Part shown: one piece after another, positions 34,110 through 42,779 of the stretch | Numbering within the stretch: position 1 is the first letter of the stretch | How the letters are laid out: each line of letters begins with the position of its first letter | Assembly (NCBI RefSeq): GCF_020012125.1 | Contig: NZ_JAIFAG010000001.1 | Location: 4,712,001 to 4,776,000, forward strand | Reading direction: 5' to 3' | Length of the DNA stretch: 64,000 bases | Origin: Hymenobacter psoromatis | GTDB taxonomy: Bacteria; Bacteroidota; Bacteroidia; Cytophagales; Hymenobacteraceae | Translations under genes and position numbers: made by a program | The notes under the pieces: generated by a model | Seen by the model: only the letters and a program-made list of their open reading frames with translations | The model's database searches: none | Told to the model about the DNA's origin: nothing

Positions 34110-35501
34110 CTAATTCAAGTACTTCGTAATATCCACTATCCGTCCCTGCACCGCCGTGATGGCCGCCACCAGCGGCGAGGCCAGCAGCGTGCGCGAGCCC
34201 GGCCCCTGCCGCCCCTCGAAGTTGCGGTTGGAAGTCGCCACGCAATACTTGCCGGCGGGTATTTTGTCCTCATTCATGGCCAGGCAGGCGCTGCATCCGG
34301 GCTCGCGCAGCTCAAAGCCGGCGGCGGCGAGCACCTGGTCAATGCCTTCGGCAATAGCCTGCTGCTCCACTTGTTTGGAGCCGGGGACGATGATGGCTTT
34401 CACATGCCCGGCCTTGTGCTTGCCGCGCACGTAGGCGGCCACGGCGCGCAGGTCCTCAATGCGCGAATTGGTGCAGCTGCCGATGAATACGTAGTCAATC
34501 TGCTTGCCCAGCAACGACTCGCCCCGCTCGAAGCCCATGTATTTCAGAGATTTATCGAAGCTTTCGGCTTCGCTGGCCGGTACCTCGCTCGGCACGCGGC
34601 CGGTGAGCGGAATTCCCATGCCGGGGTTGGTGCCGTAAGTAATCATCGGCGTAATAGCCTGGGCATCAAACGTATGCTCCACGTCAAATTCGGCGCTGTC
34701 GTCCGAAAATAGCATCTGCCAGTAGGCCAGCGCCGCGTCCCAAGCCGCCTCTTTTGGTGCAAACGGCCGGCCCGCTACGTAGGCAAACGTGGTAGCATCG
34801 GGAGCGATAAGGCCGCCGCGCGCGCCCATCTCAATGCTCATGTTGCAGACCGTCATGCGGCCTTCCATGCTCAGGGCGCGGATGGCGCTGCCCGCGTACT
34901 CCACGAAATGCCCGGTGGCCCCGCCCGTGCCAAGCTGTGCGATAACGTAGAGAATCAGGTCTTTAGCGGTCACGCCCGGCCCCAACTCGCCTTCCACCGC
35001 GATGCGCATCCGTTGGGGCCGGCTCAGCAGCAGGCACTGCGAGGCCATTACCTGCGCCACCTGGCTGGTGCCGATGCCGAAGGCTACCGCCCCAAACGCG
35101 CCGTGGGTGCTGGTGTGGCTGTCGCCGCACACGATGGTGGTGCCCGGCAGCGTCAGCCCCAGCTCCGGCCCAATCACGTGCACAATGCCCTGGCGCGCGT
35201 GCCCCAAGCCGTACAACTCAATCCCGTATTTCGCGCAGTTCTCGGTCAGCTTATCCACCTGCGAGCGCGACAGCGGCTCCGCGATGGGCTGGTCTTGGTG
35301 CAGCGTCGGCACGTTGTGGTCGGCGGTGGCAATAATCTGGCGCGGCCGGAACAGCGGCAGGTCGCGGGCCGCTAACTCGTCAAATGCCTGAGGACTAGTG
35401 ACTTCGTGAATTAAATGACGGTCAATATAAACCACATCCAGCCCTTCTACGGAGCAGACTACGTGGGCATCCCAGATTTTATCGAATAGCGTGCGGGACA
35501 T
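34110..35501 (-). CDS. leuC: 3-isopropylmalate dehydratase large subunit
   Basis: The 463-residue aconitase-family subunit begins MSRTLFDKIWDAHVV and carries CGDSHTSTHGAFG and the 4Fe-4S cysteine motifs (IGSCTNSRIEDL and GCSACLAMNEDKIP). It isomerises 2- to 3-isopropylmalate together with LeuD. The ATG at 35499-35501 is used; the longer open frame is again produced by the neighbouring inverted repeat. Confidence 0.96.
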   Translation of the reverse strand: MSRTLFDKIWDAHVVCSVEGLDVVYIDRHLIHEVTSPQAFDELAARDLPLFRPRQIIATADHNVPTLHQDQPIAEPLSRSQVDKLTENCAKYGIELYGLGHARQGIVHVIGPELGLTLPGTTIVCGDSHTSTHGAFGAVAFGIGTSQVAQVMASQCLLLSRPQRMRIAVEGELGPGVTAKDLILYVIAQLGTGGATGHFVEYAGSAIRALSMEGRMTVCNMSIEMGARGGLIAPDATTFAYVAGRPFAPKEAAWDAALAYWQMLFSDDSAEFDVEHTFDAQAITPMITYGTNPGMGIPLTGRVPSEVPASEAESFDKSLKYMGFERGESLLGKQIDYVFIGSCTNSRIEDLRAVAAYVRGKHKAGHVKAIIVPGSKQVEQQAIAEGIDQVLAAAGFELREPGCSACLAMNEDKIPAGKYCVATSNRNFEGRQGPGSRTLLASPLVAAITAVQGRIVDITKYLN

Positions 35502-35549
35502 TTGGGGGGGTAGGGATAGGATAGTAGGAATCAAGAAGTAAGTAGAACG

Positions 35550-35637
35550 GTCATGCTGAACGTAGTGAAGCATCTGTGCTGCCTCGTTGAACGGCACGGA
35601 GGAAGCGGTAGAGATGCTTCACTGCGTTCAGCATGAC
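35550..35637. repeat. Inverted repeat, family B copy, between leuA and leuC
   Basis: The arms GTCATGCTGAACGTAGTGAA...GCATCTGTGCTGC and GCGGTAGAGATGCTTCACTG...TCAGCATGAC are 33 bases each with a few mismatches. The centre is TTGAACGGCACGG-like, as at 33991-34089. It lies in the 333-base gap 35502-35834; the rest of that gap holds the wider inverted repeat at 35685-35840 and no gene. Confidence 0.85.
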
Positions 35638-35684
35638 GGCCTTTATGATTTCAAGAAGCTCAATAAAAAATACAAATGGTAGCC

Positions 35685-35840
35685 GACTAACCGGCCAAGA
35701 AAACGAAGCGACAGGGGGAAATTTTGGTCGTGTTAAGGGTGTGAAAGAGTGGCGTTTATGGGATTTTAACCCGACCCCCTGATTTCCCTGCTCCCACCCA
35801 CTGGCAGCGCCTGCCACTCCGCTTCCTTGGCCGGTTAGCC
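35685..35840. repeat. Inverted repeat spanning the leuA stop codon
   Basis: GACTAACCGGCCAAG at 35685-35699 and CTTGGCCGGTTAGCC at 35826-35840 are complementary at 14 of 15 bases, about 126 bases apart. The right arm covers the leuA stop codon. A small inner hairpin TGGCAG-CGC-CTGCCA lies at about 35801-35816. Together they could shape the leuA mRNA end. Confidence 0.45.
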
Positions 35841-37001
35841 GATAACTACCAGTTTTTCTTGCTCAATGAGAATATGTAAGTCATTATCAAATACTTCGCG
35901 CTGGCGGTCGGCCATTTGCAAGAAGCTGACATAGGCCGTGTTGAGCGCCGGGCGCTCCAGGTCGTAGCCCAGCTTCTGGAGGCGGAAGGCGAGGGCCGCG
36001 CGGCCCGAACGGGCAGTGAGCACGATGCTCGAATCCGCTACGCCAACCTCCTTAGGGTCAATAATTTCGTAGGTTTCGCGGCACTTGATTACCCCGTCCT
36101 GGTGAATGCCGCTGCTATGCGCGAAAGCATTGGCCCCTACGATGGCTTTGTTGGCCTGCACCGGCATGCTCATCAGGTGCGAAACCAGGGCCGAGGTTTC
36201 GGCTAAGAGCTTGGTTTTGACGTTAGTATTGAGATTTAGGTAGGGGTGCTGGCGCAGTATCATCACCACTTCTTCCAGGGCCGTATTGCCGGCGCGCTCG
36301 CCCACGCCGTTGATGGTGCATTCAATCTGGCGTGCCCCGTTCGTGACGCCCGCGATGGAGTTGGCCGTGGCCAAGCCCAGGTCGTTGTGGCAGTGCGTGG
36401 AGAGGGTAGCCTTCTCGATACCTTTTACGTTCTCATACAGGTACTTAATTTTGGCCCCATATTCCTGCGGCAGGCAGTAGCCAGTAGTGTCGGGGATGTT
36501 GAGGACGGTAGCGCCGGCCGCAATGGCCGCCTCGCAGACTCTTGCTAGAAACTCATTATCGGTGCGGCCAGCATCTTCGGCGTAAAATTCCACATCCTCC
36601 ACGAAGCTCTTGGCGAGCTTCACGGCGGCCACGGCGCGTTGCAGCACGTCGGCGCGGGTAGTGCGCAGCTTCTGCTGTACGTGCAAATCGGAGGTGCCAA
36701 TGCCGGTGTGGATGCGCGGCCGGCGCGCCCCGCGTAGGGCTTCGGCCGCCACCCGAATGTCGTTTTCGACGGCGCGGGTGAGGCCGCAGACGGTGGCCTC
36801 GCGAGTTTGGGCGGCGATGGCGGCCACGGCGGCAAAGTCGCCGGGACTCGACACTGGGAAGCCGGCCTCAATCACGTCCACGCCCAGCGCTTCGAGCTGC
36901 CGCGCAATAACGAGCTTCTCCTGCTGGTTTAGCTTGCAGCCCGGCACCTGTTCGCCGTCACGGAGCGTGGTATCGAAAATCTGGATGTGGTGCGGGCCCA
37001 T
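35835..37001 (-). CDS. leuA: 2-isopropylmalate synthase, short form without regulatory domain
   Basis: The 388-residue enzyme condenses acetyl-CoA with 2-oxoisovalerate. IQIFDTTLRDGEQVPG near 7-21 (metal Asp, catalytic Arg), the metal histidines in STHCHNDLGLATANS near 200, and NGVGERAGNTALEEVVM show the HMGL-like barrel. The sequence ends soon after the barrel and linker, so the C-terminal LeuA dimer domain that binds leucine in enzymes of 500 or more residues is absent. Context (leuCDB) supports isopropylmalate rather than homocitrate synthesis. First gene of the block. Confidence 0.9.
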   Translation of the reverse strand: MGPHHIQIFDTTLRDGEQVPGCKLNQQEKLVIARQLEALGVDVIEAGFPVSSPGDFAAVAAIAAQTREATVCGLTRAVENDIRVAAEALRGARRPRIHTGIGTSDLHVQQKLRTTRADVLQRAVAAVKLAKSFVEDVEFYAEDAGRTDNEFLARVCEAAIAAGATVLNIPDTTGYCLPQEYGAKIKYLYENVKGIEKATLSTHCHNDLGLATANSIAGVTNGARQIECTINGVGERAGNTALEEVVMILRQHPYLNLNTNVKTKLLAETSALVSHLMSMPVQANKAIVGANAFAHSSGIHQDGVIKCRETYEIIDPKEVGVADSSIVLTARSGRAALAFRLQKLGYDLERPALNTAYVSFLQMADRQREVFDNDLHILIEQEKLVVIG

Positions 37002-37168
37002 AGCGGTAAAAAACGTGCCGGCACGAGGCCAGCTTTGTTATTAGGCTGCAAGTAGCGGACGGTCGCGCCGCGACAAAAACATTTTTTAAGCATTTCTATT
37101 ATTTCCAAGTCAGCCTTTTGTCTGCGTAATTTACTGAAAATAAATAAGTTGCTAGAAACTATCCTACA

Positions 37169-38713
37169 ATGTCTAATAAGAATCCTGAGGCGGTTTTTCA
37201 GTTGATAAAATCTCTTACGCAGTCCGAAAAGCGGCATTTTCGCCTCTTTACCAACCGCCAGGGCTCTACCGAGGGCCTGAAATTCTTGCAGCTTTTCGAT
37301 GCTTTCGATGCCCAGGAGCAGCCCGACGAGGAGCGCGTGCTAGCCCAGGTTCCCACCCTCAAGCGGGCGCAGCTCGCCAATCTCAAGGCCAACCTTTACC
37401 GGCAGCTGCTGGCCAGTCTGCGCCTCTACCACGCCGGCCAAAACCTTGATATTCAGCTGCACGAGCAGCTCGACTACGCTCGTGTGCTCTATAACAAGGG
37501 CTTTTACCAGCAGGCACTGCGGATGCTGGCCCGCGTGAAGCAGGCGGCTCAGGTGGCCGAGCTACCCCACGTAGCCCTGCTGGCCCTTGATTTTGAGAAG
37601 CTTATCGAATCGCAGTACATCACGCGCAGCTTACACGGTAGGGCCGAGGAATTGGCGGCCGAGGCCACAGCCACGGCCGCGCACCTCAGCCAGCAACACG
37701 CCCTGTCCAATGCCTCGCTGCGGCTCTATGGCTTGTACTTGCAGGCCGGCCACGCCCGCAACCAAGCTGACCACGAGCAATTTACTGAATTTTTTCGGGC
37801 CCACGTGCCCGAGCGCCTGCCGCCCGGCAGCGGCTTCTGGGAGAAGCTGTACTTCTACCAGGCGCACGTGTGGTATAATACAATCAATCAAGACTTTAAA
37901 TCCTGCTACCGCTACGCCCAGAAGTGGGTAGACCTGTTTGAGCAGCAGCCCGACCAAAAGGAAAGCCAAACCATGCTCTACATTAAGGGCTTGCATAATT
38001 TGCTGGCCGCGCTTTTCAATATGCTGTATTACAGTAAGTTCATGGAGGTGCTGCAAGTACTCGAAGACTTTGCCGCCAGCCAGACTCGCCGCGCCACACC
38101 CAATACTGACACGTTACTTTTTCAGTACATCTGGACCAACCGACTGAATGCGATTTTCCTCGAAGCCCGCTTCAGCGACGGCGTGGAGCTGCTGCCGGAG
38201 CTGCTGGAGCAGCTCGGCGAGCACAAAAACCAGCTCGATTTGCACCGCACGCTGGTTTTTTACTACAAAATCGCTTGCGTGTATTTCGGCAGCGGGCAGT
38301 ACCGGCCAGCCATCAAATACCTCACGCGCATCATCGAGCACAAGGACCTGAGCCTGCGCGAAGACCTACAATGCTTCGCCCGCATCCTCAACCTGGTGGC
38401 GCACTACGAGGCCGGTGACGATGCCGAGCTAGAACACCAGGTGCGCTCGGTGTATCATTTCCTGGGTAAGATGAACGACCAGCAGGCCATGCAAGTCGAG
38501 GTGTTGCGTTTCCTGCGCCGCTTAGGCCACTTCGAGCCGGCCCGGCTGCGCGAGGAGTTTCTTAAGCTCAAGCTCAAGCTGGAAGAAATTGCCGCTCAGC
38601 CCTACGACCGTCGCCCGTTCCTGTACTTCGACATCATTTCCTGGCTGGAAAGTAAGGTAAGCGGCCGCTCGGTGCAGGAGATAATGCAGCAGAAATTCCT
38701 GACGTTGAAGTAA
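37169..38713 (+). CDS. Conserved Bacteroidota protein of helical repeats, function unknown
   Basis: The 514-residue protein has no signal peptide or membrane segment. The N-terminal segment (AVFQLIKSLTQSEKRHFRLF near 9-28) is highly charged; the rest is strongly helical with many Leu, Gln, Tyr and Arg residues and pairs of helices (ALRMLARVKQAAQ, RYAQKWVDLFEQQPDQ, AIKYLTRIIEHKD) that look like TPR-type repeats. I do not recognise a named family. It is divergent from leuA with a 167-base gap. Possible role in protein-protein contact. Confidence 0.75.
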   Translation: MSNKNPEAVFQLIKSLTQSEKRHFRLFTNRQGSTEGLKFLQLFDAFDAQEQPDEERVLAQVPTLKRAQLANLKANLYRQLLASLRLYHAGQNLDIQLHEQLDYARVLYNKGFYQQALRMLARVKQAAQVAELPHVALLALDFEKLIESQYITRSLHGRAEELAAEATATAAHLSQQHALSNASLRLYGLYLQAGHARNQADHEQFTEFFRAHVPERLPPGSGFWEKLYFYQAHVWYNTINQDFKSCYRYAQKWVDLFEQQPDQKESQTMLYIKGLHNLLAALFNMLYYSKFMEVLQVLEDFAASQTRRATPNTDTLLFQYIWTNRLNAIFLEARFSDGVELLPELLEQLGEHKNQLDLHRTLVFYYKIACVYFGSGQYRPAIKYLTRIIEHKDLSLREDLQCFARILNLVAHYEAGDDAELEHQVRSVYHFLGKMNDQQAMQVEVLRFLRRLGHFEPARLREEFLKLKLKLEEIAAQPYDRRPFLYFDIISWLESKVSGRSVQEIMQQKFLTLK

Positions 38714-38754
38714 AATTTTATCACAAAATAATATAGGTGAAAATACTAATTACA

Positions 38755-39675
38755 CTATAAAATATTTAAAGCTGGGTATTCTGCCAGTGTAAGTTTGAGG
38801 GCTTGCTGCCGGGGGCATAGCTCCCGCAGCAGGTAGTAGCGGTGGTTGAAACCCGTGAGTACCACCAGCCGCTTGCGGGGGTAGCGGGCCAGCCAGGCGG
38901 CGATGTTGCGTGCCATTGCCCGGTTGCGAATAGTCCAGTAGGCTTTGTTTATTCGATAAAAAGCCCGGAATTCGGCGAGCGCAGGGTGAGTTGCTACTAT
39001 CTTGCCAATCAGTTGGTATTGAGCGTATTGCCGCCGGGCTGCCAGCGAGTCGGCCGCGGTGGTATTGAGCAAGGCGAGTGGTAGTTGAGCCTGGGTATTC
39101 AGGCGGGCGCTCAGACTATCATACGCCGTCAGGACGCGAAGCTGCCAGGGAGCCAGCTGTTGAGCGGCCTGCAAGTGGCGTAGCTGCCGGAATACTTCGT
39201 CGGGCTTGGTTAGGAGGCCGTATTGCCGGTGGTAGACGTTGCGGCGGTTCCACTCAAAGGGTTGGCAGGCGGTAGCCGGGTGCCAGCGTAAATATTTCTG
39301 TATCGCCTGGCTTTCGTTTTCGGGGGCCGGGCCACCCAGGGCCACTAGCAGCGCCTGCACCAGCCCCGGCGGGCGGCGCAGCTGCGGCAGGCAGGCGCTA
39401 TCTCTCTCAAAGAGAATAACATCCGGCTTTATGATTTCCAAGGCGGCGTATAGGCTATCCGGGTTCAGGTTGGCGTGCGGCTCGTGCGTGGTACCGAGCA
39501 CTATTAGTTGCGTGCCGCCGTGGTGAGCTATGGTAGGGCGGCGGGCGGGCGTTCGCATAAACTGCTGCCAGCTGACCAACTGCGCGGCGGTGATACCCGC
39601 GACGCTAGCTATCGCCAGCAGTAAGATTCCTGCGCTGAGCCAAACCCATTTACGAGGCGTGCCGACGGTTGCCAA
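38755..39675 (-). CDS. Membrane-anchored TraB/GumN (TIKI)-like protein
   Basis: The 306-residue protein has one N-terminal membrane segment (about 13-33). Then TQLIVLGTTHEPHANLNPD near 55-73 and PDVILFERD match the GxxH...E pattern of the TraB/TIKI protease-like superfamily, and the C-terminal RNRAMARNIAAWLARYPRKR with VVLTGFNHRYYL matches the closing R...H motif. Catalytic function in bacteria is unproven; some members are metalloproteases. The active domain would face the periplasm. A good promoter lies about 65 bases upstream. Confidence 0.7.
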   Translation of the reverse strand: MATVGTPRKWVWLSAGILLLAIASVAGITAAQLVSWQQFMRTPARRPTIAHHGGTQLIVLGTTHEPHANLNPDSLYAALEIIKPDVILFERDSACLPQLRRPPGLVQALLVALGGPAPENESQAIQKYLRWHPATACQPFEWNRRNVYHRQYGLLTKPDEVFRQLRHLQAAQQLAPWQLRVLTAYDSLSARLNTQAQLPLALLNTTAADSLAARRQYAQYQLIGKIVATHPALAEFRAFYRINKAYWTIRNRAMARNIAAWLARYPRKRLVVLTGFNHRYYLLRELCPRQQALKLTLAEYPALNIL

Positions 39676-39739
39676 GACTAATGAGTTGAAAGAATGAAAT
39701 GTTGCCCGTCTGTAGAATTAAGACGTTGAGCGAAGCGGT

Positions 39740-39770
39740 CAAAAGTAGCGGACGACCAAGCTTTTAGCAA
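39740..39770 (-). promoter_or_regulatory. Bacteroidota-type promoter for the TraB-like gene
   Basis: TTG (complement of 39768-39770), 20 bases, then TACTTTTG (complement of 39740-39747). The expected start is about 60 bases before the ATG. The promoter overlaps the arms of the hairpin at 39746-39794. Confidence 0.65.
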
Positions 39771-39794
39771 CTACTAGGGCTTAGTCGTCCGCTA
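39746..39794 (-). terminator. Hairpin ending the alpha/beta hydrolase transcript
   Basis: TAGCGGACGACTAAGC and its complement (one mismatch) form a 16-bp stem with a 17-base loop just after the hydrolase stop codon; CTTTT follows in the minus direction. It shares bases with the promoter of the next gene. Confidence 0.55.
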
Positions 39795-39805
39795 TGCCGC
39801 CGCAG

Positions 39806-40804
39806 TTACTGCGTTTTCATCCAGGCGAAGAAATCGCGGGCCACGCGGTCCCAGTTCCACTTTTCCTGGTCTACCTCTCCCCTAGTGAAGCCGAAGAAAT
39901 TGTGCTCCAGGCCGGGGTAGGCGCGAAAAGTGAAATTTGTTTTGCCGGCGCGAGCTAATTCTAAGCGTAGGTAATCGTTGGTGAGCGCGGCATCGTCGCG
40001 GGTGCCGTAGCCGATAAAGACCGGGATTTTGGTGTGTAAAAAATCTTGCAGAGGGCTTTGTACCTCGGAAAAGGAGGCCGTCGTAAGATTGGAGTCACCT
40101 GGGTTGGTGCAATCGTAAGCGTGAGGTGCGGCCACAGTCTGCGACCAATGGCGAAGTTCATTCTCAGCGATGGCAGAGTCACCGGCTGCCCGTATGCCTG
40201 CTACAATTGTCAATATCCGACCTAGCGGGCTGCCACTCAAGTAGATTACGCGCTTTAATACTCCTGGCCGGCGGGCTAAGCGCGCAACTACAAAAGTGCC
40301 TTCAGAGTGGCCCATTGCGCTAATATTATGGCTATCAACCCAAGGCTGGCGGGCCAGGTAGCGCAGCACGGCCGCGTCGCGGGCCACGTAGTATTCCAGG
40401 TAGTTGCGCTGGCAGTAGGCGGCGGGCACCCGGCCGGTTTTGGGGTCGTTGTATTCATAGCGGGGGGTAAGGGTCCGCACGTCGGCCACCAGTGGCACGC
40501 CGGGCTTGCTGATGATGACGAGGTGATAATCCGGCAAGAATTCTTTGGTGGCAAAAGGGAAAACTCCGTAAGGCCCCTTCACATCATATTTGATGAGCGG
40601 CGACGGCAGCGACCCCTGCACGAACAGAAACACCGGCTTACGCTTCATTTCCTCGCCTTTTTGGGAAAGCACAAGAATATCTACTGTGTCGCCCTTGTAG
40701 CGCATTTGCAGGTGGCGGTAGCCAAAGTCGGCGGGCGTTTTGGGTTGGGCTGGGGCGGGCCGCGGGCCGGCCAGCAGCCAGAGAAAAAGCAGGAGGTAGC
40801 GCAC
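39806..40804 (-). CDS. Secreted alpha/beta hydrolase
   Basis: The 332-residue protein has a signal peptide (YLLLFLWLLAGPRPAPAQ). The nucleophile elbow is MGHSEG (Ser), the acid is probably in IGYGTRDDAAL, and the histidine is in PGLEHNFFG near the end. VFLFVQGS gives the oxyanion strand. It resembles esterases or peptidases of the dienelactone hydrolase and prolyl peptidase type; substrate unknown. No ATG suits the signal peptide, so the GTG at 40802-40804 (MRYLLLFLW) is chosen. Divergent from the PBP4 gene. Confidence 0.75.
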   Translation of the reverse strand: MRYLLLFLWLLAGPRPAPAQPKTPADFGYRHLQMRYKGDTVDILVLSQKGEEMKRKPVFLFVQGSLPSPLIKYDVKGPYGVFPFATKEFLPDYHLVIISKPGVPLVADVRTLTPRYEYNDPKTGRVPAAYCQRNYLEYYVARDAAVLRYLARQPWVDSHNISAMGHSEGTFVVARLARRPGVLKRVIYLSGSPLGRILTIVAGIRAAGDSAIAENELRHWSQTVAAPHAYDCTNPGDSNLTTASFSEVQSPLQDFLHTKIPVFIGYGTRDDAALTNDYLRLELARAGKTNFTFRAYPGLEHNFFGFTRGEVDQEKWNWDRVARDFFAWMKTQ

Positions 40805-40885
40805 GCGATAGAGTAAAAAAGCGGGGGTAGGGCCGCAGTTGGGCCAACGACTGCCGGATTCGTGCTTAAGTTGCGTCCCGTGTTT

Positions 40886-42358
40886 ATGTCTCCCGTTTTC
40901 GCTGCTCATTGCCTGGTGCGGCGCTACGCCACGTTGCTGGCCTTGCTCTCGCTTACCACCGCCTGCGGGCAAACCACCACTTCCGCGCCGCCCCTACCCC
41001 CCGCCACCGTCACCGACTCGGCCACCGGTAAAGTGGATATGCCCTGGCTGCGCCAGCGCCTGGATAGCTCCTGGACCTTTCGCCGCCAGCAGGTGGGCGT
41101 GGCCCTGGCCGATGCCGTGACCGGCCAGCCGCTCTTTGGCTACAATGAGGCGCGGTACTTTACGCCTGCCAGCACCATGAAGCTGTTGAGCCTGGCCGGT
41201 GGCTTGGCGCTGCTCGGCGATTCGCTGCCCAGCCTGCGCTACTTCTCGCGGGGCGATACGCTGTTTTTCCAGGGCACTGGCGACCCCACCTTTTTGCACG
41301 GCGACGTGCCCTCGCGGCGAGCCTACGCCTTTCTGGCCACCCGGCCCGAAAAAGTGCTGGCTTACTGCGATATCGCCTGCGTACCAGTCTACGGACCCAG
41401 CTGGGCCTGGGACGATTTTGGCTACTATTTCCAGCCCGAGCGCACGGCGTTCCCGATGTATGGCAACACGGTGCGCTTCTACGCTGCCGCGCCGCTGGTG
41501 CTGCGCCACGCGCCGGGCGCGGCCGTGCGGGTACTGCCGCAGTCCGTGCGGGTGCTGCCGCGCAGCTTTGCGCTGCTTACTGAGCGGGCGGCGGCCGGCT
41601 TTAGGCTTTCGCCCGACCAGGACGACGAGATGCACGTGTACCGCGCGCCCCTCGAAAACCGCTTTACCTACGTGCCTACCCCCAAAAAATGGATTGACGA
41701 GGTGCCCTACCGCACCAGCCGCACACTGCTGCTGCGTTTGCTCGGCGACACGCTGCGCCGGGCCATTGTGGGGGTAGGGCCGTGGCACCCGCACGCGGGC
41801 CGCGATAGCATCCGCACGCTGCACGGCCTGCGCACCGACTCGCTCTACCGCCGGATGCTGCGCGTGAGCGACAATTTTCTGGCCGAGCAACTGCTACTCA
41901 TGGCCAGTACCCGCGTGGGCTACCGCGACTCGCTGAGCAGTGACCGCATCATCCGCTACCTACTTAAAAACCAACTGAAGGGCCTGCCCGACCGGCCCGA
42001 TTGGGTCGATGGCTCGGGCCTCTCGCGCCTCAATCTGCTCACGCCGCGCACCCTTACGGCCGTGCTGGTACGCCTGCACCAGCAGGTGCCCGAAGCCCGC
42101 CTGCTGAGCTTGCTGGCGGCCGGCGGTGGCCAGGGCACCCTGCGTAGGCGTTACTTCGAGCCCGGTCCGCCCAAAATGCCGTGGTTCTGGGGCAAAACTG
42201 GTACCCTTACCCACACCTGCAACCTGGCTGGCTACGTGCGCTGCAAAAGCGGCCGGCTGGTAGCCGTCACGTTCTTCAACAACGGCATTCCCGGCGACGA
42301 CCAGCGCACCCGCAACGCCATGCAGTGGCTGCTGAGCGAGGTGCGCCAGCGGCTGTGA
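40886..42358 (+). CDS. dacB: D-alanyl-D-alanine carboxypeptidase/endopeptidase (PBP4, peptidase S13), lipoprotein
   Basis: The 490-residue protein trims peptidoglycan cross-links. It has a lipobox (SLTTAC near 23-28), so it is probably lipid-anchored. The penicillin-binding motifs are in order: STMK near 96 (SxxK), SDN near 328 (SxN) and KTG near 437. The insertion between the first two motifs is typical of class C PBPs. The ATG at 40886 is preferred over a GTG at 40862. Confidence 0.9.
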   Translation: MSPVFAAHCLVRRYATLLALLSLTTACGQTTTSAPPLPPATVTDSATGKVDMPWLRQRLDSSWTFRRQQVGVALADAVTGQPLFGYNEARYFTPASTMKLLSLAGGLALLGDSLPSLRYFSRGDTLFFQGTGDPTFLHGDVPSRRAYAFLATRPEKVLAYCDIACVPVYGPSWAWDDFGYYFQPERTAFPMYGNTVRFYAAAPLVLRHAPGAAVRVLPQSVRVLPRSFALLTERAAAGFRLSPDQDDEMHVYRAPLENRFTYVPTPKKWIDEVPYRTSRTLLLRLLGDTLRRAIVGVGPWHPHAGRDSIRTLHGLRTDSLYRRMLRVSDNFLAEQLLLMASTRVGYRDSLSSDRIIRYLLKNQLKGLPDRPDWVDGSGLSRLNLLTPRTLTAVLVRLHQQVPEARLLSLLAAGGGQGTLRRRYFEPGPPKMPWFWGKTGTLTHTCNLAGYVRCKSGRLVAVTFFNNGIPGDDQRTRNAMQWLLSEVRQRL

Positions 42359-42362
42359 GCTA

Positions 42363-42779
42363 TTAGATTAGCCGCGCCAGCGCTTGCGGGGGCGTTAGGA
42401 TGGGCAGGGTGCCGGCCGCGAAGCCTTTGGCATCACGGGTAACGATGGCTTCGATGGCGGACACGGCGCGGGCGGCGCAGTACTGCAAGCCATCCTCAAA
42501 ATCGGCGAAGCCAAGTGCGAGGGCGGCTTCGATGACGGGGCGCGTCAAAGGAATAACGTTGACGGCGGAAGCCAGATTTTTCAGCGCAAGAATGCGCTCG
42601 GCGGGCGGGTTGGTCTTGCGAAGGGTGTAATAGATGTGGCTGAACGACAGCGCCGCCGCGTACAGCACTACTTCCTCAGCCTCAGCAGTTATAAACAGCT
42701 GGCGGGCCGCCGGACCAAAACCGTCGCGCTGCAAAATGAAATCGAGCAACACATTGGTATCCAAGAATAAATGTCTCAT
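42363..42779 (-). CDS. PIN-domain ribonuclease toxin (VapC-like)
   Basis: The 138-residue protein starts FLDTNVLLDFIL (first acidic site of the PIN fold) and continues with the central acidic residues and FADFEDGLQYCAA followed by IVTRDAKGF, which carry the remaining metal-binding Asp residues. PIN toxins cut specific RNAs. It overlaps the upstream antitoxin gene by four bases, the usual coupled arrangement of a type II toxin-antitoxin pair. Confidence 0.85.
   Translation of the reverse strand: MRHLFLDTNVLLDFILQRDGFGPAARQLFITAEAEEVVLYAAALSFSHIYYTLRKTNPPAERILALKNLASAVNVIPLTRPVIEAALALGFADFEDGLQYCAARAVSAIEAIVTRDAKGFAAGTLPILTPPQALARLI

Noticed and set aside
37002..37168. A possible leader peptide and attenuator before leuA (a short minus-strand frame starting MLKKCFCRG)
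   Set aside because: It is not rich in leucine, valine or isoleucine codons; the palindrome CGTGCCGGCACG followed by TTTTTT allows only a four-pair stem. Not enough to call an attenuator.
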